Source: Elusimicrobiota bacterium
Lineage (GTDB): Bacteria > Elusimicrobiota > Elusimicrobia > UBA1565 > UBA9628
Length of the DNA: 64,000 nucleotides
Direction of reading: 5' to 3'
Assembly: GCA_028868375.1 (NCBI GenBank)
Contig: JAGWUP010000002.1
Location: 129,015 to 193,014, forward strand
Made by a program: the position numbers and the translations under genes. Each line of letters opens with the position of its first letter. Within the stretch, counting starts at the first letter, position 1. The notes under the pieces were generated by a model, which was not told the DNA's origin, searched no databases, and was given only the letters and a program-made list of their open reading frames with translations. This document shows, in pieces, positions 1-9,024 of the stretch.

Positions 1-1800
1 GTAGCCGGTGTTCTGGCATTCCGGGCAGCCGCGTCCCGCGCAGGCTCGCGCCAAACGTTCGCGGGTGCCCTCGCCGACGAGGCGGACCAAGTCGTCCTGC
101 GTTGGGGCGGCCTGGCGGCAGGAGGGGCAAATGCGGCGCACCAGGCGCTGGGCTACGACCAGCTTGACGCTGTCGGCGATCAGGTAGCGCGCCAGGCCCA
201 TGTGGCTGAGCCGGCCGATGCTCGCCGGCGCGCTGTTGGTGTGCAGGGTCGAGAGCACGACATGGCCGGTGATCGCCGCCTTGACCGCGATCTCTGCGGT
301 CTCGATGTCGCGTATCTCTCCGACCAGCATGATATCCGGGTCTTGGCGCAGGAAGGAGCGCAGGACGGTCTCGAAGGTGACTCCGATGTTGGCGCGCACC
401 GGCACTTGCGTGATGCCGGAGAGCTCGTACTCGACCGGATCCTCCGCCGTCATGATGTTGACGTCGGGGGTGTTGAGTTCCCGGATCATCGTGTAGAGGG
501 TCGTGCTCTTGCCGCTGCCGGTCGGTCCGGTGACCAGCAGGAGGCCGTGGGGGCACTCCAAGGCCCTGCGCGCTGCCTCCAGGTCACGAGACGACATTTG
601 GAGCTCCTCGATGCGCTCCTTGAGTTGTGCCGCTCCCAGGACGCGCAGGACGACCTTCTCGCCGTGGATGGATGGGATCGTGCTGACTCGGAATTCGATC
701 TTCTTGCCCTTGATCGTAGCCCGTATCTGTCCGTCTTGAGGCCGTCGCCGCTCTGTGATGACGAGGTTCGACATGATCTTGATGCGGGCCGCCACCTGCG
801 GATGCAGCACGATCGGCAGCTGGTGCAGCATCCTCAGCACGCCGTCCACGCGGACGCGGACCGCGATCCGCCGCTCCTGCGGCTCGATATGGATGTCGCT
901 GGCGCCCAGCTCCACGGCTTGGACCAGGATGCCGTTGACCCGAGCGATCAAGGGGGAGTCGTTGGCCAGAACGTCGAGGCCGGGAAGGTCCTCGTCGCGT
1001 TCCCTCCTTTGCTCTTCTAGCAGCAACTCCGCGTCCTCGGCTTCCTCCAGCGGCTCGGCTTCCTGCGCTGGCTCTGGAGGCGGGGCTTGCTCGGCTTGCG
1101 TCGGCTCCAAGGTCATCTCGATGGGCGCGGAGGCTGCGGGCGTTTCGGTCGTCTCCGGAGGCTTGGCGTTGTCTGCCAGCCGCGGCTGTTTGGCGGCCAG
1201 CGCGACGGGGGGCTTGGGGGCGGCCGTCACCAATTCCATGACCGTCGCCAGCAGCTGGGCGTTGGGCAACGGCTTTTCGATGAAGCGCGCCACGTCGAGC
1301 CCGATCGCGCGCAGGTGGCGGCGATTGGCGGCTCCGGTGAGGAAGACGACCGGCACCTTGCGCGTCTCGTCTTGGCTGCGAAGCTCCTGGAGCAGTTCGT
1401 AGCCGTTCATGCGCGGCATCTCGAAATCAAGGATGATCAGGTCGGGAGTGCGCTGCCGGGCGGCCTTGAGAGCGTCGAGGCCGTTGCCCGCCTCCGCGAC
1501 GGCGTAGCCGTTGGAAGAAAGGAGGTAGCGCACGACCTTGCGGTAGTCCTTGTCGTCCTCGGCCAGGAGCACCAGGGGAGCGCGTTGCAGCGGCGGCGCC
1601 GCGGCGGATGGCGCGGCAAGGGCCTCGGGAGGCGCTTGCGCGGGCTGCGGGGGAAGTGCCGGCGCCGGCGGGGCCGGGAGCGTTTCGGCGGCGGCGCGGG
1701 GCCGTGGCGGCGGCTCTGAACGGTAGGGGTCCGGCGGAGGGCCGATCAAGGCGTCCAGCTCGGCCAGCAGGCGGTCCGCCTCCGGCTTGCCTATGGTCAT
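1..1800 (-). CDS. Receiver-domain / PilB-type pilus assembly ATPase fusion (3' end outside window)
   Basis: This is a GspE/PilB-family secretion ATPase that would power pilus extension at the inner membrane, open from the ATG at 1800 to base 1 (600 codons, C-terminus missing). A Pro/Ala-rich N-terminus of about 70 residues is followed by a response-regulator receiver domain (about 72-190): acidic AEDD, phospho-acceptor Asp125 in LIILDFEMPR, and a late Lys in FIEKP. An acidic linker leads to the ATPase, with Walker A GPTGSGKST at about 425-433, the DPDIMLVGEIRD Walker B/Asp box, and the start of a CPSC...CPEC zinc motif near the edge. The usual MshEN/T2SSE N-terminal domain is not visible and the receiver sits in its place. 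The start codon overlaps the pilT stop (ATGA). That it is a motor is clear; that phosphorylation controls it is inference. Confidence 0.9.
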   Translation of the reverse strand, partial: MTIGKPEADRLLAELDALIGPPPDPYRSEPPPRPRAAAETLPAPPAPALPPQPAQAPPEALAAPSAAAPPLQRAPLVLLAEDDKDYRKVVRYLLSSNGYAVAEAGNGLDALKAARQRTPDLIILDFEMPRMNGYELLQELRSQDETRKVPVVFLTGAANRRHLRAIGLDVARFIEKPLPNAQLLATVMELVTAAPKPPVALAAKQPRLADNAKPPETTETPAASAPIEMTLEPTQAEQAPPPEPAQEAEPLEEAEDAELLLEEQRRERDEDLPGLDVLANDSPLIARVNGILVQAVELGASDIHIEPQERRIAVRVRVDGVLRMLHQLPIVLHPQVAARIKIMSNLVITERRRPQDGQIRATIKGKKIEFRVSTIPSIHGEKVVLRVLGAAQLKERIEELQMSSRDLEAARRALECPHGLLLVTGPTGSGKSTTLYTMIRELNTPDVNIMTAEDPVEYELSGITQVPVRANIGVTFETVLRSFLRQDPDIMLVGEIRDIETAEIAVKAAITGHVVLSTLHTNSAPASIGRLSHMGLARYLIADSVKLVVAQRLVRRICPSCRQAAPTQDDLVRLVGEGTRERLARACAGRGCPECQNTGY

Positions 1801-2897
1801 AATCTTGACGCTCCGCGGCCGCAGGCGGCCGACAAACGGTCGGGATCCTGGGCCCTGGCCAGGGCATCCTCCATCGTCACCGCTCCCCGCTGGACCAGGG
1901 CGGCCAGGGAGCGGTCCAAGGTGAACATTCCCAGGGCGCCGCTGGTCTCGATGGTCTGTCGCAGCATGTGCGTCTTGCCCTCCCGGATGAGGTTGGCCAC
2001 CGCGGAATTGACCAGGAGCAGTTCCCGAGCCGCGATGCGGCCCGCGCCACCGCGCCGGGGCAGCAGCATCTGCGCCAGCACTCCCTTGAGCACGGCCGCG
2101 AGCTGCCCTCGGACCTGCGCCTGCTGTCGTTCCGGAAAGACGTCGATAATGCGGTCGATGGATTGGGCGGAATCGACGGTGTGCAAGGTCGAGAGGCAGA
2201 GGTGGCCCGTTTCCGCGGCGGTGAGCGCCAGCGCGATGGTTTCCGCGTCGCGCATCTCTCCTACAAGGATAACGTCGGGGTCCTCCCGCAAGGCCCGACG
2301 CAGCGCCTCCTGGAACGAGCGGGTGTCCGAGCCCACCTCCCGCTGCCGGATGAGGGCTCGCCGCCGCGGATAGAGGAACTCGATGGGATCCTCGATGGTC
2401 AGGATATGCTTGCTGGCGGAGGCGTTGATGCGCTCGACCATGCAGGCCAGGGTCGTCGTCTTGCCCGCTCCGGCCGGGCCTGTCACCAGGACCAAGCCGC
2501 GGGGCAGGTCGGACAAGCCCATGGTCGCCGGACCCAACCCCAGGGTCTCCGGCGTCGGGATGACGGCGGGAACGGCGCGCAGGGCGGCCTCCACGCGGCC
2601 GCGCTGGAAGAAGACGTTGGCCCGGAAGCGTCCGATGCCTGAGATCGTCAGAGAGCAATCCAGCTCCAGCTCCGCCTCGAGGCGGGCGCGCTGCTCCTCG
2701 CGCAGCAAAGAGTAGACCAGGCTCTTGCAGTCCTCCTCAGTTAACGATGGCCAGCCGGACAATTCGAGCAGTCCGCCATCCACTCGCGCTAGGGGAGGCT
2801 GCCCAGCCGAGAGATGGACGTCGCTGGCCTTGAGCTCCAAGGCGGCGGACAAGATGCCGGTGGCGCCCTCGCTCCTCACGGCCGTGGCGGGGCTCAT
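1797..2897 (-). CDS. pilT: PilT-family twitching-motility retraction ATPase
   Basis: A 366-residue hexameric ATPase expected to drive type IV pilus retraction from the cytoplasmic face of the inner membrane. Visible are the PilT N-terminal domain (ASDVHLSAGQPP), Walker A GPAGAGKTT at 140-148, an Asp box (TIEDPIEF), Walker B (REDPDVILVGEMRD), a His box (GHLCLSTLHT) and, near the C-terminus, NLIREGKTHML, matching the AIRNLIRE motif used for retraction by PilT. Length is normal for the family. It begins one base after a 33-residue membrane peptide and overlaps the downstream receiver-PilB gene by four bases, so both motors are probably made from one transcript. PilU is the main alternative, but the intact C-terminal motif favours PilT. 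Confidence 0.92.
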   Translation of the reverse strand: MSPATAVRSEGATGILSAALELKASDVHLSAGQPPLARVDGGLLELSGWPSLTEEDCKSLVYSLLREEQRARLEAELELDCSLTISGIGRFRANVFFQRGRVEAALRAVPAVIPTPETLGLGPATMGLSDLPRGLVLVTGPAGAGKTTTLACMVERINASASKHILTIEDPIEFLYPRRRALIRQREVGSDTRSFQEALRRALREDPDVILVGEMRDAETIALALTAAETGHLCLSTLHTVDSAQSIDRIIDVFPERQQAQVRGQLAAVLKGVLAQMLLPRRGGAGRIAARELLLVNSAVANLIREGKTHMLRQTIETSGALGMFTLDRSLAALVQRGAVTMEDALARAQDPDRLSAACGRGASRL

Positions 2898-2898
2898 C

Positions 2899-3000
2899 TC
2901 AGCGCCCCGGCCGCACGCTGCCCAGCAAAGCAGCGCTCAGCATCAGCAAAAGCGCCGACACCGCCCCGATCAGCACCCACAGCTTTGTCTTGATCTCCAT
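2899..3000 (-). CDS. 33-residue single-pass membrane peptide upstream of pilT
   Basis: A very short gene giving a basic N-terminus (MEIKTK), one hydrophobic segment (about residues 7-28) and a short RPGR tail. The ATG at 3000 is chosen because AAGGAT lies about six bases upstream; the longer reading frame reaching 3129 has no comparable site and would add a non-hydrophobic N-terminus. It ends one base before the pilT start, so it is placed to be co-translated with the motor genes. No family is recognised. It could be a small membrane subunit or a translational leader for pilT. Confidence 0.5.
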   Translation of the reverse strand: MEIKTKLWVLIGAVSALLLMLSAALLGSVRPGR

Positions 3001-3085
3001 GGCGCTAATCCTTGCCGGAGACATCCCTTCCGCCAATGGCGCAACGGTTCGTCCTCCCCTGGTTGCGGGATCGAGACGCCGGTTT

Positions 3086-3538
3086 TTACGGCGTGCGGCG
3101 CAGACCGCGTCCCGCCAGGTCGAGGGCAATCCTCGCGCGTTGGGTCGGCGTCAGGTAGGAAGCGGTGCGTTGGGCCAGCTTGCGCCGCTGTGCGGCGATT
3201 TGGTCGGCGAGATCGAGCAGGACGTTCAAGGAGGCCCGCAGCTCGGCGTCCGGCGCCTTCTCATCGACCTGCTCGCGCAGCCGCCGCATGCGCTTGCGAA
3301 AGCGCTCCCGCAGTGCGTCCACCGCGTCGTGGTAGCGCCCCACATCTTCCCTAAGCCGGCGCTGCTGCGAGGGGTTTAGCCGGCCCGCCCGCTGGGCTCC
3401 GTGCAGAATCCAGGCGTCCAGGGCGGCGCGCCCCAGCGTCCTGGCTGGCAGGAGGACCGGCAGCGCGATCGGCAAAAGCAGGACCAGGCAAGCCAGCGGC
3501 AATCGCCGGCGGCCCAGGCGGCCGAATAATCTTCCCAT
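3086..3538 (-). CDS. Membrane-anchored Spy/CpxP-like (LTxxQ) protein
   Basis: A 150-residue protein with a basic N-terminus, one hydrophobic anchor (about 14-33), then a long charged helical region expected in the periplasm. Two copies of an LTxxQ-like motif (LNPSQQRRL near 53 and [12 protein letters not shown] near 127) flank the helical part, as in Spy/CpxP and the periplasmic metal-sensor family. Those proteins act as ATP-independent chaperones or sense metal or envelope stress; the role here is not shown. It is the first gene before the pilus motors, with TATAGT six bases before the ATG and no strong Shine-Dalgarno site. It is read divergently from clpP. Family assignment is moderate. Confidence 0.6.
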   Translation of the reverse strand: MGRLFGRLGRRRLPLACLVLLLPIALPVLLPARTLGRAALDAWILHGAQRAGRLNPSQQRRLREDVGRYHDAVDALRERFRKRMRRLREQVDEKAPDAELRASLNVLLDLADQIAAQRRKLAQRTASYLTPTQRARIALDLAGRGLRRTP

Positions 3539-3550
3539 CTCCGCACTATA
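3539..3550 (-). promoter_or_regulatory. -10 box abutting the start of the Spy-like gene
   Basis: On the minus strand TATAGT (3550-3545) is followed by exactly six bases and then the ATG at 3538, so the transcript would begin at or next to the start codon. No clear -35 was found. Confidence 0.45.
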
Positions 3551-3600
3551 CCAAACGCGCCTGCCTTGAATCGCCCGGGGGAAAATGTTTCGATAGGGGC

Positions 3601-4239
3601 ATGAATCTGATTCCCCAAGTCATCGAGCGTGCCACGCAGGGCAGCGTCATCGGCTACGACATTTATTCCCGGTTGCTCAAGGACCGCATCATCTTCGTCG
3701 GCGGCTACGAGGGGGAGTTCACGACCGACTCGGCCAACGTCCTGATCGCCCAATTGCTTTATCTCGATTCCGACGACGACACCAAGGACATCAACCTCTA
3801 CATCAACTCGCCGGGAGGGATGGTCACGGCCGGCTTGGCCGTCTACGACACGATGCAGTTCATCAAGTCGCCGATCACGACGATCTGCATGGGGATGGCC
3901 ATGTCCTTCGGCGCCGTGATCCTGGCCGCCGGCAGCAAGGGCAAGCGCTACGCCCTGCCGCAGTCGCGCATCATGATCCACCAGCCGCTGGTCGGCGGCA
4001 TCTCCGGGCAGGCCACCGACATCCTCCTGGAGGCCAAGGAGATGGCCTACACCCGCAAGACCCTCGAGGAGATCATGGCGCGGCACACCGGCCAGCCCAT
4101 GGAGAAGATCACCCGCGACATGGAGCGCAACTACTACATGTCGGCCGAGGAAGCCAAGGCCTACGGCATCATCGACGAGGTCATCGTCGGCAGCAAGCTG
4201 GCGGCCCTCAATGGCGGCCGTTCCGGCGCCAAGAAATAG
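3601..4239 (+). CDS. clpP: ATP-dependent Clp protease proteolytic subunit, with Asn at the triad Asp position
   Basis: The serine peptidase barrel of the Clp machine, 212 residues, cytoplasmic, working with a ClpX/ClpA-type unfoldase. The nucleophile is Ser102 in MAMSFGA and the base His127 in MIHQPLVGG. Aligned with E. coli ClpP (RDTERDRFLSA, Asp185), this protein reads [11 protein letters not shown], placing Asn176 where the catalytic Asp sits. The rest of the fold and the length are typical and there is no long propeptide. It stands alone just before the HrcA heat-shock operon and divergent from the pilus operon. A possible promoter is TTGAAT (3566-3571), 17 bases, TTCGAT, then six bases to the ATG, weaker than others in the window. 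No clpX follows. Confidence 0.95.
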   Translation: MNLIPQVIERATQGSVIGYDIYSRLLKDRIIFVGGYEGEFTTDSANVLIAQLLYLDSDDDTKDINLYINSPGGMVTAGLAVYDTMQFIKSPITTICMGMAMSFGAVILAAGSKGKRYALPQSRIMIHQPLVGGISGQATDILLEAKEMAYTRKTLEEIMARHTGQPMEKITRDMERNYYMSAEEAKAYGIIDEVIVGSKLAALNGGRSGAKK

Positions 4240-4252
4240 CGGCCCCCCGCGG

Positions 4253-4282
4253 TTGACAGCCCCCGGTACTTCCGTTTATAAT
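4253..4282 (+). promoter_or_regulatory. Consensus sigma-70 promoter of the hrcA operon
   Basis: TTGACA (4253-4258), an 18-base spacer and TATAAT (4277-4282) match both consensus boxes exactly. The expected start of transcription near 4289 lies inside the CIRCE operator. Confidence 0.9.
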
Positions 4283-4286
4283 TATT

Positions 4287-4313
4287 TTAGCAGTCATGCC
4301 GTGTGACTGCTAA
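4287..4313 (+). promoter_or_regulatory. CIRCE operator (HrcA binding site)
   Basis: TTAGCAGTC (4287-4295), nine bases, GACTGCTAA (4305-4313) is a perfect inverted repeat. It differs from the canonical CIRCE TTAGCACTC-N9-GAGTGCTAA by one symmetrical C-to-G change per arm. It covers the predicted transcription start and most of the hrcA leader, so HrcA bound here would block its own operon. Confidence 0.92.
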
Positions 4314-4322
4314 ATTTCAAGC

Positions 4323-5417
4323 ATGAGACAGCTCAAGCCAGAGGTGGCGGCGCAGCGCAAGCGGGACCTTCTCCAGTGGGTCATCCATTACTACATCAAG
4401 ACCTCCCGCCCCGTCTCCTCCGCGGTGATCGCCGAGGAGGGGCGCTTCGATCTGTCCAGCGCGACGATCCGGAACATACTGCAGGAGCTGGAGAACGAGG
4501 GGTTTCTGCAGCAGCCGCACACCTCCTCCGGGCGGCGTCCCACCGACAAGGGCTACCGCTTCTACGTCGACTATCTGGTGGACGTCCAGCGGCTGGCGGC
4601 CGACGAGAAAGAGCGCTTGGAAGGCCAATACAAGAACCGCATGGAGGAGCTGGACACCCTGCTTTTGGAGACCTCCAAGCTTCTCTCGCGCCTCTCGCAT
4701 GGAGCAGGCCTCGTCCTTTCCCCGGCCGTGGCCAGCGCCGCATTGAAGCGCCTGGAGCTGATCCATCTGGGCGGCCACAACGTGCTGGCCCTCCTCGTCA
4801 CCGAGGCGGGCTTCGTGCGGCATTGGCCGATCAAGCTGGGATTCGCCCCGACCGCCCGGCAAATCAACACCCTCAACCGCTTCCTCAACGAGAACATTCG
4901 CGGCTGCAGCGCGGCGCAGGCGCGCACGCTGGTCGTCGCCAAGCTTCAGCAGATGGAGCGGGAGTTCCGCGAGCTCAACGTCTTGGCGCGGGAGCTCCTC
5001 TCGCAGGTCAGCGAGTTCGTCGGCCCGAACGCCCTCTACGTCGAGGGGGCCGACTCCCTCTTGAGCCAGGCCGAGGAGATCGGGGACTTGGAGGCGGTGC
5101 AGTCCCTCATGCGGGTCTTAAACGAGAAGCGGACGATCGCCGGCCTGCTGGAGCAGGAGCTGGGCCGCCGCGAGCAGCGGGCGCAGGGGCGGCTTAAGCC
5201 GAGCGTCAGGATCGGCCGGGAAAGCGGGGTGCCGGAGCTGGCCGGCTTAAGCCTCATCACGACGGTCTATCAGCGCGGCGACCAGGTGCTGGGCGTGCTG
5301 GGGATATTGGGCTCCAAGCGCATGGAGTACTCGCGCATGATGAGCTTGGTCGATTTCATGAGCGACATCCTTTCGCGCAAGCTGCTGGACTGGGACGAGG
5401 GGGACGCGAATGAGTGA
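4323..5417 (+). CDS. hrcA: Heat-inducible transcription repressor HrcA
   Basis: A 364-residue repressor that binds CIRCE and keeps the dnaK operon off until heat titrates the GroE chaperonin that keeps it active. The N-terminal winged helix (about 1-75) has the family pattern SAVIAEEGRFDLSSATIRN followed by ENEGFLQQPHTSSGRRPTDKGYRFY; GAF-like and dimerisation regions follow. Length is typical. No Shine-Dalgarno site is visible before the ATG; the roughly 34-base leader is nearly all CIRCE. It overlaps grpE by eight bases, and the operon continues through dnaK, dnaJ and rsmE, so HrcA represses itself and the Hsp70 system. Confidence 0.96.
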   Translation: MRQLKPEVAAQRKRDLLQWVIHYYIKTSRPVSSAVIAEEGRFDLSSATIRNILQELENEGFLQQPHTSSGRRPTDKGYRFYVDYLVDVQRLAADEKERLEGQYKNRMEELDTLLLETSKLLSRLSHGAGLVLSPAVASAALKRLELIHLGGHNVLALLVTEAGFVRHWPIKLGFAPTARQINTLNRFLNENIRGCSAAQARTLVVAKLQQMEREFRELNVLARELLSQVSEFVGPNALYVEGADSLLSQAEEIGDLEAVQSLMRVLNEKRTIAGLLEQELGRREQRAQGRLKPSVRIGRESGVPELAGLSLITTVYQRGDQVLGVLGILGSKRMEYSRMMSLVDFMSDILSRKLLDWDEGDANE

Positions 5418-5928
5418 GGACGCCCCGGAGGCTCCGACGCCCGCGCCGCGGCCGGAGGCGGCGGCGCCAAGCCAGGATTCCGGCGCTTTCGCCGCGCCGA
5501 AGGAGGATCTCTTCCCGCAGCTCCTGCGCCTTAAGGCCGACTTCGAGAACTATAGAAAGCGCACCGATCGCGAGAAGCCGGAGTACTACCGCCAGGGCAG
5601 GGCCGACATGCTGGCCAGGCTGCTGCCCATCTACGATCTCTTGCGCAAGGCCCATCGCGAGATACAGGCCAGCCACGCCCAGACCCCCTTGGCCCAGGGC
5701 ATGGACATGATCTTCAAGGAGTTCGAGAAGATTTTCAGGGAAGAGGGCGTCAGCGCGATGGAGCCGTCCGGAAAGCCCTACGACGCGTCGCGGCACGAGG
5801 TGTTGGGGACCGTCGAGAAGGAGGGCGCGGCTGACGGAGAGGTCGCCGATGTGCTGCAGGACGGCTACCTGTTGGGAGAGCGTTTATTGCGGGCGGCGAA
5901 AGTCCGCATCGTTCGGAACAAGAAATGA
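5410..5928 (+). CDS. grpE: Nucleotide exchange factor GrpE
   Basis: A 172-residue co-chaperone that releases ADP from DnaK. A charged, Pro/Ala-rich disordered N-terminus (about 1-40) leads into the long helix ([19 protein letters not shown]) and a C-terminal beta domain with the signature region [37 protein letters not shown]. The ATG at 5410 sits inside the hrcA stop region, giving an eight-base overlap that suggests translational coupling. Order hrcA-grpE-dnaK-dnaJ is the classical arrangement. Confidence 0.96.
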   Translation: MSEDAPEAPTPAPRPEAAAPSQDSGAFAAPKEDLFPQLLRLKADFENYRKRTDREKPEYYRQGRADMLARLLPIYDLLRKAHREIQASHAQTPLAQGMDMIFKEFEKIFREEGVSAMEPSGKPYDASRHEVLGTVEKEGAADGEVADVLQDGYLLGERLLRAAKVRIVRNKK

Positions 5929-5950
5929 TTTTAGAGCACGGAGGAATATC

Positions 5951-7807
5951 ATGAGCAAGATCATCGGCATCGACTTGGGCACCTCGAACACGGCGGCCGC
6001 GGTCATGGAGGCGGGCAAGGCGACCATCGTCCCCTCGGCCGAGGGCACCTCGGTCGGCGGCAAGGCCTTCCCGTCCTACGTCGCCTTCGCCAAGGACGGA
6101 CAGCTTTTGGTCGGCGAGCCGGCGCGCCGCCAGGCGGTGGCCAACCCCGAGGGAACCTTCATGGCCTTCAAGCGCAAGATGGGCACGGACTTCAAGTACA
6201 AGGCCGCCGACGGCAAGGAGTACACCCCGCAGCAGCTCTCCGCCTTCCTGCTGCAGAAGGTCAAGCGCGACGCGGAGGCCTTCCTGGGCGACAAGGTCGA
6301 GAAGGCCGTCATCACCGTTCCCGCCTACTTCAACGACAACCAGCGGCAGGCCACCAAGGACGCCGGCCAGATCGCCGGGCTGGAGGTCGTGCGCATCGTC
6401 AACGAGCCGACCGCGGCCTGCCTGGCCTACGGGATCGACAAGAAGGGCAAGGAAGAGAAGATCATGGTCTTCGACCTGGGCGGCGGCACCCTCGACGTCA
6501 CGATCATGGACTTCGGGCACGGCGTCTTCGAGGTCATGTCGACCTCCGGGGACACGCAGCTGGGCGGCACCGACATGGACAACGCCTTGATCGACTTCAT
6601 CGCCGGGGAGTTCAAGAAGGAGACCTCCGTCGACGTGCGCAAGGACCCCATGGCCTGGCAGCGCGTGCGCGAGGCCGCGGAAAAGGCGAAGATCGAGCTG
6701 TCGAGCACCTTCGAGACGGACATCAACCTGCCCTACCTGACGGCCGTAGACAACCAGCCCAAGCATTTGACGATGAAGCTGACGCGCGCGAAGTTGGAGT
6801 CGCTGGTCGAGCCCATCGTCAAGCGCTGCCAGAAGTCCATCGACCAGGCCCTCAACGACGCGAAGCTCAAGACCGCGGACGTCACGCGGATCATCCTGGT
6901 CGGCGGCCCCACGCGCATGCCGATCGTCCAGAAGTTCGTCGAGGACTACGTGGGCAAGAAGGTCGAGCGCGGCGTCGATCCGATGGAATGCGTGGCGACC
7001 GGGGCGGCGGTGCAGGCGGCCGTGCTGACCGGAGACGTCAAGGACGTGCTGCTGCTGGACGTCACGCCCCTGACCTTAGGCATCGAGACCCTGGGCGGCG
7101 TGCTGACGCCCTTGATCGAGCGCAACACGACCATCCCCGTGGAGAAGTCGCAGGTCTTCTCCACGGCCGCGGACGAACAGCCGGCCGTGACGGTGCACGT
7201 CCTCCAAGGAGAGCGCTCGCGCGCCTCGGACAACGTCAGCCTGGGCAAGTTCGACTTGGACGGCATCCCGCCGGCGCCGCGCGGCACGCCGCAAATCAAG
7301 GTGAGCTTCTCGATCGACGCCAACGGCATCCTGTCGGTGCGCGCCGAGGACTTGGGCACCAAGAAATCCCATCACATCACCATCACCGCGCCCAACAAGC
7401 TGTCGAAGGAGGAGGTCGAGAAATTCGTCAAGCAGGCGGAGCAGTTCGCCGATGAGGACAAGAAGTTCAAGGAGAAGGTGACCTCCAAGAACGAGGCCGA
7501 GGCGGTGCTGTTCTCGGCGGAGAAGGCGCTCAAGGAGCACGGCGACAAGGTCTCCCAGGAGGAGCGCGCCGCCATCGACCGCGGCATCGGCGACTTAAAG
7601 GACGCCCTCAAGAGCGACGACTTGGACCGCGTCAACAAGGCCAAGGACGAGCTGCTCAAGGCCTCGCACAAGCTGGCCGAGCAGATCTACAAGGACCAGG
7701 CCGCCAAGGGCCAAGCGGAGGCCGGGCCGCAGCCGCAGGCCGAGCCGGCCGATGCGAAAGAGGGGGTCGTGGATGCCGAAGTGGTCGACGACAAAAAGGG
7801 GAGCTAG
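5951..7807 (+). CDS. dnaK: Chaperone protein DnaK (Hsp70)
   Basis: A 618-residue Hsp70 with an ATPase domain (about 1-360), interdomain linker [16 protein letters not shown], substrate-binding domain and helical lid, ending in a charged tail. The ATG at 5951 is chosen because GGAGGA lies five bases upstream and it gives the standard start [16 protein letters not shown]; a longer frame from 5849 would run back into grpE. The first phosphate loop reads DLGTSNT rather than the usual DLGTTNS, followed by [19 protein letters not shown] and GEPARRQAV. That wording recalls a DnaK subgroup I associate with Thermoplasma rather than the standard proteobacterial type. It works with GrpE and DnaJ from the same operon under HrcA/CIRCE control. 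Confidence 0.97.
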   Translation: MSKIIGIDLGTSNTAAAVMEAGKATIVPSAEGTSVGGKAFPSYVAFAKDGQLLVGEPARRQAVANPEGTFMAFKRKMGTDFKYKAADGKEYTPQQLSAFLLQKVKRDAEAFLGDKVEKAVITVPAYFNDNQRQATKDAGQIAGLEVVRIVNEPTAACLAYGIDKKGKEEKIMVFDLGGGTLDVTIMDFGHGVFEVMSTSGDTQLGGTDMDNALIDFIAGEFKKETSVDVRKDPMAWQRVREAAEKAKIELSSTFETDINLPYLTAVDNQPKHLTMKLTRAKLESLVEPIVKRCQKSIDQALNDAKLKTADVTRIILVGGPTRMPIVQKFVEDYVGKKVERGVDPMECVATGAAVQAAVLTGDVKDVLLLDVTPLTLGIETLGGVLTPLIERNTTIPVEKSQVFSTAADEQPAVTVHVLQGERSRASDNVSLGKFDLDGIPPAPRGTPQIKVSFSIDANGILSVRAEDLGTKKSHHITITAPNKLSKEEVEKFVKQAEQFADEDKKFKEKVTSKNEAEAVLFSAEKALKEHGDKVSQEERAAIDRGIGDLKDALKSDDLDRVNKAKDELLKASHKLAEQIYKDQAAKGQAEAGPQPQAEPADAKEGVVDAEVVDDKKGS

Positions 7808-7825
7808 GGCGCGCGCGGGGAGACG

Positions 7826-8974
7826 GTGGCAGAGGACTATTACAGCCTGCTAGGCGTGTCGCGAAACGCCACGGAAGCCGAGATCAAGTCGGCTTACCGC
7901 AAGCTGGCGATGAAGCACCATCCCGACCGCAACCCCGGCGACAAGAAGGCCGAGGAGCAGTTCCGCAAGATCAACTCCGCCTACGAGACGCTGTCCGACC
8001 CCAAGAAGCGCCAGCTCTACGATCATTACGGCGAGGCGGGGGTCTCCGGCGCCGCCGGCGCGGGGGCGGGCGGCTTCGGCGGCGGACCCTTCGCCGGGGG
8101 GGCCGGCGCCGACGCCGGCGACGTCTTCGGCGACCTCTTCGAGAGCTTCTTCGGTGGAGCCGCGAGCGCCGGAGCCCGCGGGCGCTCCAAGCGCCGGGGC
8201 GCCGACCTCAAGGTCGGCATCGAGGTCTCCTTGGAGGAGGCTTACTCCGGACGGGAGGTTCCCCTGCATTTCGACCGCACGGTCGCCTGCGCGGCGTGCC
8301 GGGGCAGCGGGGCTCGCCCCGGCTCGCAGCCCCGCCGCTGTCCGCGCTGCCGCGGCTCGGGCCGCGTGCAGTTCTCGCAGGGCTTTTTCTCGATGAGCCA
8401 GACCTGCCCCCAGTGCGGCGGCGAGGGCCAGACGATCGATCAGCCCTGCCGGGACTGCCGCGGGGCGGGCCGCGTGCGGGAAGCCGGGAAGCTGACCGTC
8501 AAGGTGCCGCCGGGCATCTACGACGGCGCCACCCTGCGCATCGCCGGAGAGGGGGAAGCCGGGCTGCACGGCTCTCCCGCCGGAGACCTTTACGTTCACG
8601 TGCGCGTCAAGCCGGATCCCAGGTTCGAGCGCCAGGAGGACGACCTGGTGGCCGAGCGGGGCATAGACATCGCCGAGGCGGCCTTGGGAACGACGCTGGA
8701 ACTAAAGACCATCGGCGGGGATTCCACCCGGATCAAGCTTCCCGCCGGCGTGCAGCACGGAGCGCTGCTGCGGGTGCGCGAGAAGGGCATGCCCAAGCTT
8801 CACGGCCGCGGGCGCGGCGATCTCATCGTCAAGGTCAAGCTCGTCGTTCCCAAGGAGCTGACGCCGCGGCAGCGCGAGCTGCTGGAGGAGTTCCACCGCA
8901 GCCTCGAGCAGCCCGAGGAAAAGCCCCCCGCCGGCTCGGAGAGCGTCTTTCGCCGGATCTTCGGCGAGAAATAG
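7826..8974 (+). CDS. dnaJ: Chaperone protein DnaJ (Hsp40)
   Basis: A 382-residue type I J-protein that delivers substrates to DnaK and stimulates its ATPase. Domains in order: J domain (about 1-70) with HHPDRNPGD, a Gly/Phe-rich region (about 70-115), a zinc-finger domain with four CxxCxGxG repeats ([32 protein letters not shown]), then the C-terminal substrate-binding domains. The start is GTG at 7826, preceded by GGGGAGA, 18 bases after the dnaK stop. All zinc ligands and the HPD motif are present, so it should be active. Confidence 0.96.
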   Translation: MAEDYYSLLGVSRNATEAEIKSAYRKLAMKHHPDRNPGDKKAEEQFRKINSAYETLSDPKKRQLYDHYGEAGVSGAAGAGAGGFGGGPFAGGAGADAGDVFGDLFESFFGGAASAGARGRSKRRGADLKVGIEVSLEEAYSGREVPLHFDRTVACAACRGSGARPGSQPRRCPRCRGSGRVQFSQGFFSMSQTCPQCGGEGQTIDQPCRDCRGAGRVREAGKLTVKVPPGIYDGATLRIAGEGEAGLHGSPAGDLYVHVRVKPDPRFERQEDDLVAERGIDIAEAALGTTLELKTIGGDSTRIKLPAGVQHGALLRVREKGMPKLHGRGRGDLIVKVKLVVPKELTPRQRELLEEFHRSLEQPEEKPPAGSESVFRRIFGEK

Positions 8975-9012
8975 CGGGGCGTCGCCGGGTCGCCCGCGCG
9001 CGCCTGCTGTGA

Positions 9013-9024
9013 TACAATGGCGCC
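9013..9024 (+). promoter_or_regulatory. -10 box abutting the rsmE start
   Basis: TACAAT (9013-9018) followed by six bases and the GTG at 9025. It could give a leaderless rsmE transcript in addition to read-through from dnaJ. No good -35 is visible. Confidence 0.4.

Noticed and set aside
4323..4323. Leaderless start for hrcA
   Set aside because: The -10 box ends 40 bases before the ATG, so a leader of about 34 bases carrying CIRCE is expected even though no Shine-Dalgarno site is visible.
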